This document shows, in pieces, positions 9,608 through 18,712 of a stretch of DNA of 64,000 nt. Origin of the DNA: Bacteroidota bacterium (GTDB taxonomy: Bacteria; Bacteroidota; Bacteroidia; B-17B0; Aurantibacillaceae); the NCBI GenBank assembly GCA_016708845.1, contig JADJFB010000012.1, positions 71,218 through 135,217 of the forward strand, read 5' to 3'. Position numbers and translations under genes: made by a program. The notes under the pieces are model-generated. The model ran no database searches and was not told the origin of the DNA. It saw nothing but the letters and a program-made list of their open reading frames with translations. Positions within the stretch are counted from its first letter, which is position 1; each line of letters opens with the position of its first letter.

Positions 9608-11394
9608 TGCTAAGTAAAATTAAAACACTATTGTGGAACAGAAAATATATATTTCTGTTTATTACTTTGTTTATTATTGTATTAACTCAGCGATTTTTAA
9701 ATGATAAACAAAGAGGTTTAATGAATTCGGTTTCATCAGACGGTTTTGGATATTATTGTTATTTGCCTGCCGCGATAATTTATCAAGATTTTAGTTATGA
9801 GTTTTATAACAAAAGTGAAAATAGAATAAATCCCTATTATCGGCCTGCAATAAGTAAATATAAAGATCGAGGAGTAAATAAATATTATTGTGGTACCTCA
9901 ATTTGTTTATTGCCTTTTTTTTTAGTTGGAATTTTAATTTCAACAATTGCTGGTACCGATGTTAATGGCTACACTGATACTTTTTTAATGCTTGTAAGTA
10001 TAGCCTCTATTATTTATTATTTATTATCTGTTTTTTTTATTTCTAAAATCGCAAAGTTTTTAAATATTTCCGAAAAAATAAGTTTGGCGGGGTGTTTAAT
10101 ATATTTTTTTGGAACTAATTTATTTCATTATACCATTCAGGAGCCATCAATGTCGCACATTTACTCCTTTTTTGCTGTGAGCTTATTTTTCTATCTATTT
10201 ACTCGATTAATAAATGACACTTGCTCAACCAATTTTGTTTTTTTAGGATTAGCACTTGGATTAGTTTTTTTAATTAGACCGGTTAATGTAATAATCATTT
10301 TATTTACACCGTTTTTTTTCAAAAATTTTATTGGTTATTTCTACTTTCTCAAATCGATATTTCTAGGTAATTTAAAAGGATTTTTTTATTTTATTTTTTC
10401 GTCGGCAGGACTAATTTTCATTCAATTTTTATTGTACTATTTTCAAACAGGAGACTTTTTTATTGTATCTTATGAAGGAGAAACATTTAATTTTTTGAAA
10501 CCAGAATTTTTTAATGTTTTATTTAGTTATAAAAAAGGCTTGTTATTGTATGTGCCAATATTGTTTGGGGCTGTGGCATTTATAATATTCACAAAAAATA
10601 ATTGGTATAAGAAAATATTTTTCTTTTTTACAGTCGGCATTTTTCTATATATCACTTCCTCTTGGTGGTGTTGGTGGTATGGAGGGGGATTTAGTATTCG
10701 TCCGATCATAGATGTTTTGCCTATATTTATTATAACTTCGATTTTAGTATTTGAGCAGTTAACAGTGGTTAAAAGACGTCTAATCCTTTTTGCTACTATA
10801 CCTTTTCTTTTTTATAGTCAATTGATGGCCTATCAATATTCTAATCTATTAATAGAAACAGATCAAATGGACAAAGAAAAATATTGGGACGTGTTTATGG
10901 CTACTGATTACTCCACAGTTTATGAAAATAAAAAAAACCGAATCTTAAAGGGTAAATCAATTTTCAAAACCGAATTAATTGATTACGAAGATGATATTGC
11001 AGATAGCCGAATTGTTGATGGAGGGTATAAAAGTGAAAAAGCTTGTTTAGTTGGAAAATCAAATAATTATTCAAAAGGTCTAAGTATTACCAAAAATGAT
11101 TTGAATATTGACGAATCATTTTATTTGCTTGTAGAATGTATGGTTAAAGTAAAGGATGAAGATAAAGGACTAGCTTTAGCCGTGGCTGCTACACAAAATG
11201 GAATCATGGTTGGATGGTACGTTGTATTTAAAAGTCAGTTTAAAGTCAGTGATGATGGCTGGCTTAAAATGGTTAATATTGTTGAGATAGATAAGTCATT
11301 TTTAAGTGATAATAGTGATATCAAAATTTTTGTTAACTCGAATAATGGACAAAGTTTAGTCGATGATTTAAAGTATTCAATAATAAAAAAATAA
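9607..11394 (+). CDS. Polytopic membrane protein, GT-C glycosyltransferase-like, with C-terminal soluble domain
   Basis: 595 residues. About ten hydrophobic segments occupy residues 12-420, followed by a hydrophilic C-terminal domain of about 170 residues that looks like a beta-sandwich. The first loop carries SVSSDGFGYYCYLPA, and a later loop has WWCWWYGGGFSIRP near residue 352. An Asp/Glu-bearing first loop and aromatic motifs in many membrane spans suggest a polyprenyl-phosphate-sugar-using GT-C enzyme, but I see no family signature that proves it. It is paralogous to the product of 12294-13660, which shares the motifs YGxSxxxLPF, FFGTNLFxYT and WWxWxxGGxF but lacks the C-terminal domain. 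The following GT2 gene could supply its lipid-linked sugar. Confidence 0.7.
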   Translation: MLSKIKTLLWNRKYIFLFITLFIIVLTQRFLNDKQRGLMNSVSSDGFGYYCYLPAAIIYQDFSYEFYNKSENRINPYYRPAISKYKDRGVNKYYCGTSICLLPFFLVGILISTIAGTDVNGYTDTFLMLVSIASIIYYLLSVFFISKIAKFLNISEKISLAGCLIYFFGTNLFHYTIQEPSMSHIYSFFAVSLFFYLFTRLINDTCSTNFVFLGLALGLVFLIRPVNVIIILFTPFFFKNFIGYFYFLKSIFLGNLKGFFYFIFSSAGLIFIQFLLYYFQTGDFFIVSYEGETFNFLKPEFFNVLFSYKKGLLLYVPILFGAVAFIIFTKNNWYKKIFFFFTVGIFLYITSSWWCWWYGGGFSIRPIIDVLPIFIITSILVFEQLTVVKRRLILFATIPFLFYSQLMAYQYSNLLIETDQMDKEKYWDVFMATDYSTVYENKKNRILKGKSIFKTELIDYEDDIADSRIVDGGYKSEKACLVGKSNNYSKGLSITKNDLNIDESFYLLVECMVKVKDEDKGLALAVAATQNGIMVGWYVVFKSQFKVSDDGWLKMVNIVEIDKSFLSDNSDIKIFVNSNNGQSLVDDLKYSIIKK

Positions 11395-11450
11395 GTATGG
11401 GTAATAGTATGATTTTTTTAGTTTTCAGTATTAATTAGTAAGTTTGTTTT

Positions 11451-12167
11451 ATGTTATTATCTATAATTATACCAGCCTACAATGAAGGAAGAACTATTCA
11501 TTTAATTTTGAATAAGGTTAAGGATGTTAAATTGCCTGAAGGTGTTAGAAAAGAAATTATTATTGTAAATGATTTCTCAAAGGATAATACAGAAGAAGCC
11601 ATATTAAATTATAAATCATTAAATAGCGATTTAAATATTCAATATTTTAATCATGAATTTAATAAAGGCAAAGGTGCTGCTCTTCATACTGGTATTAAGG
11701 AAGCAACAGGTGATTACTTAGTGATTCAAGATGCAGATCTTGAATATGACCCAGAAGAATACAATATATTATTGAAGCCTATCTTATTAGGGATGGCGGA
11801 TATTGTATATGGTAGTCGCTTTATTGGTGGTAAACCGCATAGGATTTTATTTTTTTGGCATTCTATTGGAAACAAAGTTCTCACTACACTATCCAATATG
11901 TTTACCAATCTGAATTTAACAGATATGGAAACATGCTACAAACTATTCAGAGCTGATATAATCAAAGGAATTTCTTTAAAAGAAAAACGATTTGGTTTTG
12001 AGCCTGAAGTAACTGCAAAGATCGCACGTATAAAAAACGTTCGTGTATATGAAGTAGGAATCTCTTATTATGGCAGAACTTACGAAGAGGGAAAAAAAAT
12101 AGGCTGGAAAGATGGGTTTAGAGCTATATATTGCATATTAAAGTATGGATTATTTGGAGCTAAATAA
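11451..12167 (+). CDS. GT2 glycosyltransferase, dolichyl/polyprenyl-phosphate mannose synthase-like
   Basis: 238 residues, a soluble GT-A fold. LSIIIPAYNEGRTIHLIL opens the protein, IIIVNDFSKDN follows (nucleotide-binding Asp), then GKGAALHTGI and DYLVIQDADLEYDPEEY with the DAD metal motif, and later YGSRF and KRFGFEPEVTAKIA, all usual in DPM1-like enzymes. The likely reaction is transfer of a hexose from a nucleotide sugar to polyprenyl phosphate on the cytoplasmic face. There is no C-terminal membrane anchor. It lies 56 bp after a GT-C-like membrane protein and precedes its paralogue, giving a repeated membrane-protein/GT2 arrangement. Confidence 0.9.
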   Translation: MLLSIIIPAYNEGRTIHLILNKVKDVKLPEGVRKEIIIVNDFSKDNTEEAILNYKSLNSDLNIQYFNHEFNKGKGAALHTGIKEATGDYLVIQDADLEYDPEEYNILLKPILLGMADIVYGSRFIGGKPHRILFFWHSIGNKVLTTLSNMFTNLNLTDMETCYKLFRADIIKGISLKEKRFGFEPEVTAKIARIKNVRVYEVGISYYGRTYEEGKKIGWKDGFRAIYCILKYGLFGAK

Positions 12168-12293
12168 GATTGGTAATTCTTTTCTTCTATCATTTTCTTT
12201 AATTTCACTAATTCTATTTATTAAGGAATTTCTAATTCTTTTTATTGGGCAATTTATTCTATTATTTAACGTTATATGTTCTATTAGTAATTT

Positions 12294-13660
12294 GTGTTAC
12301 ACAATATTTCAAAATATCTTTTTCAATCAAAAGTCGTTTGGCTGCTTATTGTCATTTTTTGCATTTTAACTTTTAAACTATTTACAAACTGGGAACAGCT
12401 CATCATCCATTCATTATGGATGTGAATCAATATTACGGTTATTTGCCAGCCTTATTCAAACAACATGATTTAACGTTTTCGGTTAACCCAAATAATGTAT
12501 GGTTAACACCAACTCCTATTGGTAGGGGAGTGCCAATGGTTACTTACGGAATGAGTTTATTTTATTTGCCTTTTTATGCTATGGCCTCAGTTTTTTCAGT
12601 AACTAATAGTACGGGCTATGAACCTATTTACGCTTGGACCATTCATATTGGTTGTATTATTTATGTGTTAATAGGATTACACTTTTGCAGAAAAACGTTA
12701 TTAAATTGGTTTTCTGAGAAAGTAACCTCAATAGCTTTGTTGGTAATTTTCTTCGGCACTAATTTGTTTTGTTATACTTTAATTAATTCGGAGCTAACAC
12801 ACAGTATTTTATTTTTTTTGATTTCTATGTTTGTTTACTATGTTGTTAGATGGCACCAATCAAATCAAAAAAAATATTTTCTAGCTTTTTGTTTTTTATT
12901 GGGATTCATCACATTGATAAGACCAACAGAGATGAGCGTTGCCATCCTTCCTTTGTTAATTGGAGTTGCTTCTTTTAGTCAGTTTAAGGAAAAGTTCGCT
13001 ACTATCATTAGCTTAAAGTATTATTTAATTATTGGAATTGTTCTATTTCTCATTCCAATTTTCCCTCAAGTATTATATTGGAAAATTCAATCAGGTCAAT
13101 GGTTGTTTTTCTCTTATGGTAATAACGAACGCTTTTATTGGCTCGAACCACAATTTTTCAATGTGTTGCTTAGTTATCGAAAAGGCTGGTTGCTTTATAG
13201 CCCTTTAATGTTATTGAGTTTATTGGGCTTTGTTCAGTTATTTAAAAAGAACAAGACCATATTTTGGAGTATTATTATTTATTTTTTAATCAATTTATAT
13301 TTAATTTCTGCTTGGTGGGATTGGGCATTTGGTGGTGCTTTTGGAATGAGAGCATTAGTTCAAGTGTCAGCTGTTTTAATTATCCCTTTAGCTTATTTTA
13401 TTCAGTGGTTTTTTGAAGTGATTGAATCAAAATATTTGAAAATTGCAGGTTATATCATTATTGTTTTTTTCTGTTTTCTAAACGTATTTCAATCTAATTT
13501 ATACAAACACGGCATTATCAGTTATGATGGCATGACTAAAGAAGCTTATTGGTTTACCTTTTTAAAGAAAAATTATTCTAAAGAAGATTTATTATATTTA
13601 GAAACGCTTGTAAAGCATCCTGACTATGCGGCGATGAGACAAGGAAAACGTGATGAATAA
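12294..13660 (+). CDS. Polytopic membrane protein, GT-C glycosyltransferase-like (one frameshift)
   Basis: About 455 residues after correction. The clear frame begins at 12416 (MDVNQYYGYLPALF), but an N-terminal membrane segment is encoded just upstream in another frame (VVWLLIVIFCILTFKLFTNW, to about 12393). Adding one A to the AA at 12394-12395 joins them as TNWETAHHPFIMDVNQ. With that base the gene from GTG 12294 is a multiple of three. No ATG exists in that frame, so the exact start is uncertain. The product is paralogous to that of 9607-11394 (conserved YYGYLPA, FFGTNLFCYTLINSELTHS, RPTE, WWDWAFGGAFGMR) but ends after the last membrane segments. Substrate unknown. The previous gene ends 126 bp upstream. 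Confidence 0.72.
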
Positions 13661-14396
13661 AGAGACCAATATTGCAATTATTATTCCTTGTTATAATGAG
13701 GAGGACAATATTCTTTCACTTTATAAAGAGATTTCTTCTATTGCTAATGAGACTAGTCAATATCATATTACACCTATCTTTGTAAACGATTGTTCAACAG
13801 ATAACACAAAGCAATTATTGGAAGACAATAATTTAATGCATTTAAACCTGTCTGTTAATTTAGGCATAGGAGGTGCTGTGCAAACGGGTTTTAAATACGC
13901 GTATCTAAATGGATTTGATATCGCTATTCAAATGGATGGTGATGGTCAGCATCCACCAAGCGAATTAAATAAATTAATACTACCAATATTAAATAATCAA
14001 ACGGATGTAACCATAGGTTCAAGATATTTAACCAATGAAGGATTTCAATCCACAGCTCTTAGAAGATTTGGCATCTCTTACTTTAAATGGTTGAATAAAA
14101 TATTGGTTGGTGTTGAAATTAATGATAGTACATCTGGTTATAGAGCTATTAATCAAAAAGGAATGGAAGTAATATCGGATTATTATCCAGATGAATATCC
14201 TGAGCCAGAATCCATTATTCTATTTGCTTTAAAGAATTTGAAAATGATAGAGGCTCCCGTATTAATGCGTGAAAGGCAATCTGGAAAATCGTCGATTAGA
14301 AACTATAAAACTGTTTACTATATGTTTAAAGTAACATTAGGAACGATCTTTTTGTATATTCGTTTAAAATTTAATGGAAAACGTCATATCATATAG
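13653..14396 (+). CDS. GT2 glycosyltransferase (polyprenyl-phosphate sugar synthase-like)
   Basis: 247 residues. Starts NIAIIIPCYNEEDNILSLYKEI, then FVNDCSTDNT, LSVNLGIGGAVQTGFKYA, IAIQMDGDGQHPPSEL (DGDGQ metal and substrate motif) and IGSRYL, the pattern of family 2 enzymes that load a sugar on a polyprenyl carrier. The ATG at 13653 is preferred over the GTG at 13650. The gene overlaps the end of the preceding membrane-protein gene by 8 nt and the next (DUF2304) gene by 23 nt, so the three are one translational unit. GT2-DUF2304 pairs are common in surface polysaccharide loci. Confidence 0.9.
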   Translation: MNKETNIAIIIPCYNEEDNILSLYKEISSIANETSQYHITPIFVNDCSTDNTKQLLEDNNLMHLNLSVNLGIGGAVQTGFKYAYLNGFDIAIQMDGDGQHPPSELNKLILPILNNQTDVTIGSRYLTNEGFQSTALRRFGISYFKWLNKILVGVEINDSTSGYRAINQKGMEVISDYYPDEYPEPESIILFALKNLKMIEAPVLMRERQSGKSSIRNYKTVYYMFKVTLGTIFLYIRLKFNGKRHII

Positions 14397-14742
14397 ATTA
14401 CAAATTATTGCTATTGTTACAGCATTAATTTTTATGTTTTTTATTTTTAGATTAATCGCTAAAGGTAAATTACGAGAAGAGTATTCTTTTATCTGGATCG
14501 TTTGTACAGCATTACTTTTATTATTTGCAGTTTGGAGAGATGGATTAGATGTGATTGCCAAACTACTTGGGATTTATTATGCACCATCTTTGATTTTTTT
14601 AGGCGCCATTTTCGCTATTGTCGTTTTCTTAGTTCATTTATCTGTTGTCAACTCAAAACAACATAAACAAATTAAGGATTTGGCTCAAGAAATGGCTTTG
14701 CTAAAAGAAAAGTTAGAAGCAAAACAAAAAGAAAAACAATAA
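14374..14742 (+). CDS. DUF2304 small membrane protein
   Basis: 122 residues. Two or three membrane segments (residues about 6-26, 37-55 and 68-90), with the family-like KLREEYSFIWIVCTALLLL core and a Lys/Glu-rich cytoplasmic tail likely to form a coiled coil (AQEMALLKEKLEAKQKEK). DUF2304 proteins are typically encoded next to GT2 enzymes and are thought to act with them in membrane polysaccharide assembly, though their role is unproved. It overlaps the GT2 gene by 23 nt and ends 2 bp from the convergent wecB gene, with no terminator hairpin visible between them. Confidence 0.85.
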   Translation: MENVISYRLQIIAIVTALIFMFFIFRLIAKGKLREEYSFIWIVCTALLLLFAVWRDGLDVIAKLLGIYYAPSLIFLGAIFAIVVFLVHLSVVNSKQHKQIKDLAQEMALLKEKLEAKQKEKQ

Positions 14743-14744
14743 TT

Positions 14745-15890
14745 TTATAAATTCCCCTTTATTTCCCCGCAAATAAATTCAGCCGCTTTCCCATCTCCAT
14801 ATAATTTTGGGAATTGCATATCTGATTTAGAGGTTAGTGTTTTAAAAGCTTCAATTATCTTTTGTTCGTTGGCATCTGTAATAATAGCCGTACCACATTC
14901 TACTAATTCTACCCATTCCGTTTCAGGACGTAAAATAACGCAAGTTTTTTCAAAATAAAATGCCTCTTTTTGCACGCCGCCACTGTCGGTCATTACTATT
15001 TTGCAGTTTTTTTCTAAAGCAATCATTTCTAAAAACGACACTGGTTCAATGATTTTAAAATGGGCACTTGCTTTAATTTTCTGATGTAACTCTTGATCTA
15101 AATTAAACTCTAATAATTTTGCAGTGCGAGGATGAAGTGGTAATAAAACGTCTAGTTTATTTTCTTCACTTATTTTATATAAAGCAGTAAACAAGGCATT
15201 TAATCTAATGGGTTCATCCGTATTGTTATTACGATGAATGGTTGCTAAAATGAAATTATTTTTTTGTAAGTCATGTTTAGCAATTATTGTTGTTTTTTGT
15301 TCAGCTACTTCGCTAAAATGTAAACTATTATCATACATCACATCGCCACTATGATATATTTTAGGATTGTTAGCATTATAAGGCTTGACATTATTCGCTT
15401 TAAAGCCTTCATTCAACAAATTTTGAAAACCAGTTTTTGTTGGTGAAAATAACAATGTAGAAACGTGGTCGCACATAATACGATTGACTTCTTCGGGCAT
15501 AGCTTTATTAAAGGAACGTAAGCCAGCTTCGATGTGCACTACTGGCACATGAATTTTACTAGCAGCAATAGCGCCTGCTAATGTTGAGTTTGTATCTCCA
15601 TATAATACAATTGCATTTGGTTTCTCGTTCACTAAAATTTCTTCAATACCAGCAATCATCGTGGCTGTTTGTTTTCCATGGCTACCACTACCTACATTTA
15701 AATTATAGTTTGGCACTGGTATTCCTAATTCATCAAAAAACACTTGACTCATATTCTCATCATAATGCTGTCCTGTATGAACTATAATTTCAGTAATATC
15801 ATTCGAAAATTTATTTTTAATGGCTCTGCTTAAAGCGGCTGCTTTAATAATTTGAGGTCTTGCACCAATAATGGTTACTATCTTAATCAT
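14745..15890 (-). CDS. wecB: UDP-N-acetylglucosamine 2-epimerase (non-hydrolysing)
   Basis: Interconverts UDP-GlcNAc and UDP-ManNAc in the cytosol, supplying ManNAc-type sugars to surface glycans. 381 residues, the normal length. Visible family motifs are IIGARPQIIKAAALSRAI, HTGQHYDENMS, VLYGDTNSTLAGAIAAS, HIEAGLRSFNKAMPEEVNR and MTDSGGVQKEAFYF near the C-terminus (UDP-binding). It sits convergent to the glycosyltransferase run and directly downstream of radC in the minus direction (22 bp gap). The link to the neighbouring GT2 genes is an inference from position. Confidence 0.94.
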   Translation of the reverse strand: MIKIVTIIGARPQIIKAAALSRAIKNKFSNDITEIIVHTGQHYDENMSQVFFDELGIPVPNYNLNVGSGSHGKQTATMIAGIEEILVNEKPNAIVLYGDTNSTLAGAIAASKIHVPVVHIEAGLRSFNKAMPEEVNRIMCDHVSTLLFSPTKTGFQNLLNEGFKANNVKPYNANNPKIYHSGDVMYDNSLHFSEVAEQKTTIIAKHDLQKNNFILATIHRNNNTDEPIRLNALFTALYKISEENKLDVLLPLHPRTAKLLEFNLDQELHQKIKASAHFKIIEPVSFLEMIALEKNCKIVMTDSGGVQKEAFYFEKTCVILRPETEWVELVECGTAIITDANEQKIIEAFKTLTSKSDMQFPKLYGDGKAAEFICGEIKGNL

Positions 15891-15912
15891 AACTTTTATG
15901 TTACCAAATTAT

Positions 15913-16611
15913 TTATAATCCTTCGTCCGCAAAACTTAAATACGCTTGGTCACCTATAATTAAATGGTCCTGTAAGCTTATATCAATGAGTTTTGCAGCT
16001 TCTTTTATTTTTTTAGTTAAGTAAATATCTTCCTGGCTTGGTTTTAGATTACCCGAAGGATGATTGTGGGCCAAGATAATGGAACTCGCTAAACATTCAA
16101 TAGCAGGTTTTAAAATTAGCCGAACATCCACCACGGTGCCACTGATTCCGCCTCTACTAATGCATTCTGTTTTAATCACACTATTGCTTCTGCTCATAAA
16201 CAACACCCAAAATTCTTCGTGAGGCAAATCAGATAGTTTTGATTTTAAAATTGCATAGGCACTTTTCGATGATGTGATTTTTGTTTTCTCGTCAATCGAT
16301 TCGTCCGTTCGTCTTCTGCCTATTTCTAAGGCTGCCGCAATCGTAACCGCTTTTGCTTCTCCAACACCTTTAAATTTCTTTAAATCGTTTAATTGCAATT
16401 TAGCTAGCTCATTAATCGAATTTTTGTTTTCTTTTAAAATACGTTGCGCTAATTGAACCGCCGTTTCATTTCTATTGCCTGAAGCTAAAAGAATAGCTAA
16501 AAGTTCAGCATCAGAAAGTGATTGCCTTCCTTTAGTTACTAATTTCTCTCTTGGCCTGTCGTCTTCAGCCCAAGATTTGATAGTTAAATGTTTATGTTGA
16601 GATTCTTCCAA
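15913..16611 (-). CDS. radC: RadC family protein (JAB/MPN domain)
   Basis: About 232 residues. The N-terminal IKSWAEDDRPREKLVTKG and the helix-hairpin-helix-like region with FKGVGEAKAVTIAAALEIGRR precede a JAMM metal-binding core, ASSIILAHNHPSGNLKPSQED. Its cellular role is unresolved despite the old DNA-repair name; many copies are mobile-element associated, but this one has a full HhH region. The open frame reaches back to 16701, which would overlap the divergent MFS gene and its promoter. No ATG exists in frame, so I prefer TTG at 16611 (MEESQHKHLTIKSW), which gives the usual family length. Confidence 0.9.
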   Translation of the reverse strand: MEESQHKHLTIKSWAEDDRPREKLVTKGRQSLSDAELLAILLASGNRNETAVQLAQRILKENKNSINELAKLQLNDLKKFKGVGEAKAVTIAAALEIGRRRTDESIDEKTKITSSKSAYAILKSKLSDLPHEEFWVLFMSRSNSVIKTECISRGGISGTVVDVRLILKPAIECLASSIILAHNHPSGNLKPSQEDIYLTKKIKEAAKLIDISLQDHLIIGDQAYLSFADEGL

Positions 16612-16663
16612 TACGTTTGTAATATCCTTTAAAATTAATGTTTTTTCATAAAATTTAAAATAA

Positions 16664-16671
16664 TACTTTTG
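16664..16671 (+). promoter_or_regulatory. -7 box TACTTTTG before the MFS gene
   Basis: TACTTTTG fits TAnnTTTG and ends only 6 bp before the ATG at 16678, so the transcript would be leaderless or nearly so. No exact TTG is present at the -33 distance, only a T-run. Confidence 0.45.
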
Positions 16672-16677
16672 TAACCA

Positions 16678-17931
16678 ATGTCTTTCTCTAGTTCCATTCA
16701 AATATTAAAGCACAAAGAATTTAGGTTATTTGTATTGGCTCGGTTTTTTTTAACGCTTGCCATACAAATGCAAATGAGTACTATTAATTTGCAAATTTAT
16801 TATGAGTACTCAAAAGAAGAAATTATATTAGGAATGATAGGTTTAACAGAGGCTTTACCTTTTATTGCCACTTCCTTTTTCTCGGGACACATTGCAGATA
16901 TTATTAGTAGAAGAAGAATTTTATTGATTGGCTGTACCGCATTATTACTAGGTTCTTTGTTTTTATTTGGGTTTAGCAATTCATTATTTACTTGGGTTCA
17001 TAGCTTTGGCATGTACGCTTTGTTTGCCGTAGTTTTTGTATTTGGCATTATTCGTTCATTTTTGGCTGTTAGCACACATCCTTTTATGAGTCAGATTATT
17101 CCTCGCGAATTATATACTCAATCGGCAACATGGAATAGCACAGCTTGGCATATAGGCTCTATTTTAGGGCCTGTCATAGCAGGCTTATTGTATGGATATA
17201 ATCATTCCTTTCATGCCAATTGGTGCTATGGCATTACATGTGTTTTATTTGTATGTGCTTTAGTCTGTTTTGGCTTAATCAAATCAAAGCCAATGCCTGC
17301 TAAAACTAAAGATGAAACGTTTATGGAAAGCATGACGGTTGGTGTAAAATTCGTATTTAAAAACAAATTGGTTTTAAGCGCTCTGTCTCTTGATTTATTT
17401 GCGGTATTATTTGGTGGCGCTGTTGCTTTAGTTCCAGCTTTTACTGATAAAATTTTACATTTAGGTCCAGAGGCCTATGGTTTATTAAGAACGGCTCCAG
17501 CCGTTGGAGCGGTATTAATGGCATTTTATATGACTGTTAATCCACCCGCTAAAAATGCTGGCATTAGTTTATTATTAGGTGTAGCAGCTTTTGGTTTGTT
17601 TACTATATTTTTTGCATTTAGTACTAATTATTGGTTAGCATTCTCCATGTTGTTATTTACAGGAGCGTTTGACAATATTAGTGTAGTTGTGCGACATAGT
17701 ATTTTACAATTAAGTACTCCGGATGAAATGCGAGGACGAGTAGCGGCAGTTAATAGTATTTTTATTGGAAGTAGTAACGAGATTGGTGCTTTTGAATCAG
17801 GAGTAGCGGCAAGATTAATGGGTTTAGTTCCATCTATTGCTTTTGGTGGTGCGATGACAATTTTGGTGGTATTAGGAGTTCATAAACTAAATCCAAAATT
17901 AAAAGATTTAGATATTACTAAATTAGAATAA
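16678..17931 (+). CDS. MFS transporter, EntS/TIGR00900-like exporter
   Basis: 417 residues with 12 predicted membrane segments. FFSGHIADIISRRRILLIG between helices 2 and 3 is the MFS signature (here with a DxxSRRR core), and SQIIPRELYTQSATWNSTAWHIGSILGP and STPDEMRGRVAAVNSIFIGSSNEIGAFESG are typical of the EntS-like major facilitator group. It probably exports a small molecule by proton antiport; the substrate cannot be inferred. The stop overlaps the next start (TAATGA at 17929-17934). It is divergent from radC. Confidence 0.9.
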   Translation: MSFSSSIQILKHKEFRLFVLARFFLTLAIQMQMSTINLQIYYEYSKEEIILGMIGLTEALPFIATSFFSGHIADIISRRRILLIGCTALLLGSLFLFGFSNSLFTWVHSFGMYALFAVVFVFGIIRSFLAVSTHPFMSQIIPRELYTQSATWNSTAWHIGSILGPVIAGLLYGYNHSFHANWCYGITCVLFVCALVCFGLIKSKPMPAKTKDETFMESMTVGVKFVFKNKLVLSALSLDLFAVLFGGAVALVPAFTDKILHLGPEAYGLLRTAPAVGAVLMAFYMTVNPPAKNAGISLLLGVAAFGLFTIFFAFSTNYWLAFSMLLFTGAFDNISVVVRHSILQLSTPDEMRGRVAAVNSIFIGSSNEIGAFESGVAARLMGLVPSIAFGGAMTILVVLGVHKLNPKLKDLDITKLE

Positions 17932-18710
17932 TGAAAGATCATTTGAAGGATGTAAAAGAGTTATTAGATGAAAAATATTTTCAATTCAATAATACATCCT
18001 TTATTGAAACAGATCCTATTTCTATTCCCCATCAGTTTTCTAAAAAAGAAGATATTGAAATTGCTTCGTTATTAGTTGCTACTATTGCATGGGGACAACG
18101 CACCTCTATTATTAATAACGGGCACAAATTAATGCGTTTAATGAACGATGAGCCTCATGATTTTATTTTAAATTTCTCAAAAAAAGACGCCTTGAGATTT
18201 GAAGGATTTGTTCATCGTACGTTTAATTCAACAGATTGTGTTTTCTTTTTAAATTCATTAAAACATATTTATAAAAAACATGGCGGTTTAGAAGCTGCTT
18301 TCTCAACTGATTTTTCGAGTAAAGAAACAGACGTGAAAAATGCTATTACAAATTTTAGAGCACTTTTTTTAAATACAGAACATCAATCTCGAAGCGAAAA
18401 ACATATTTCTAATCCTTCAGCAAAATCAAGCGCTAAACGTTTATGTATGTTTTTGAGATGGATGGTGCGTAAAGATAAAAACGGTGTTGATTTTGGCATT
18501 TGGAAGTCAATTAAGCCAGCGCAGTTGTGTTTACCTTTAGATTTACATACAGGAAACGTGAGTCGTAAATTAGGTTTATTAAATCGCACTCAAAACGATT
18601 GGCAAGCGGTGGAAGAGATTACCTATGTTTTAAGAAACTTCGATAGAAATGACCCCATCAAATACGATTTCTCTTTATTTGGATTAGGCGCTTTTGAAGG
18701 GTTTAGATAA
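17931..18710 (+). CDS. TIGR02757 family protein (DUF2400)
   Basis: 259 residues, matching the TIGR02757 family by length and by IASLLVATIAWGQRTSIINNGHKLM, RLCMFLRWMVRKDKNGVDFGIW, LCLPLDLHTGNVSRKLGLL and a C-terminal FSLFGLGAF. The family is widespread in Bacteroidota and its helical core resembles HhH-type DNA glycosylases, but no activity is established. It is translationally coupled to the MFS gene by a 1-nt overlap and ends 2 bp from the convergent OmpA-family gene. Confidence 0.88.
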   Translation: MKDHLKDVKELLDEKYFQFNNTSFIETDPISIPHQFSKKEDIEIASLLVATIAWGQRTSIINNGHKLMRLMNDEPHDFILNFSKKDALRFEGFVHRTFNSTDCVFFLNSLKHIYKKHGGLEAAFSTDFSSKETDVKNAITNFRALFLNTEHQSRSEKHISNPSAKSSAKRLCMFLRWMVRKDKNGVDFGIWKSIKPAQLCLPLDLHTGNVSRKLGLLNRTQNDWQAVEEITYVLRNFDRNDPIKYDFSLFGLGAFEGFR

Positions 18711-18712
18711 AT

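Noticed and set aside
12145..12369. 74-codon open frame after the first GT2 gene
   Set aside because: It overlaps the GT2 end and the N-terminal membrane segment of the next gene, which is better read in another frame with one base repaired.
16612..16701. Longer radC form starting near 16701
   Set aside because: It would overlap the divergent MFS gene and its promoter and add residues not typical of the family.
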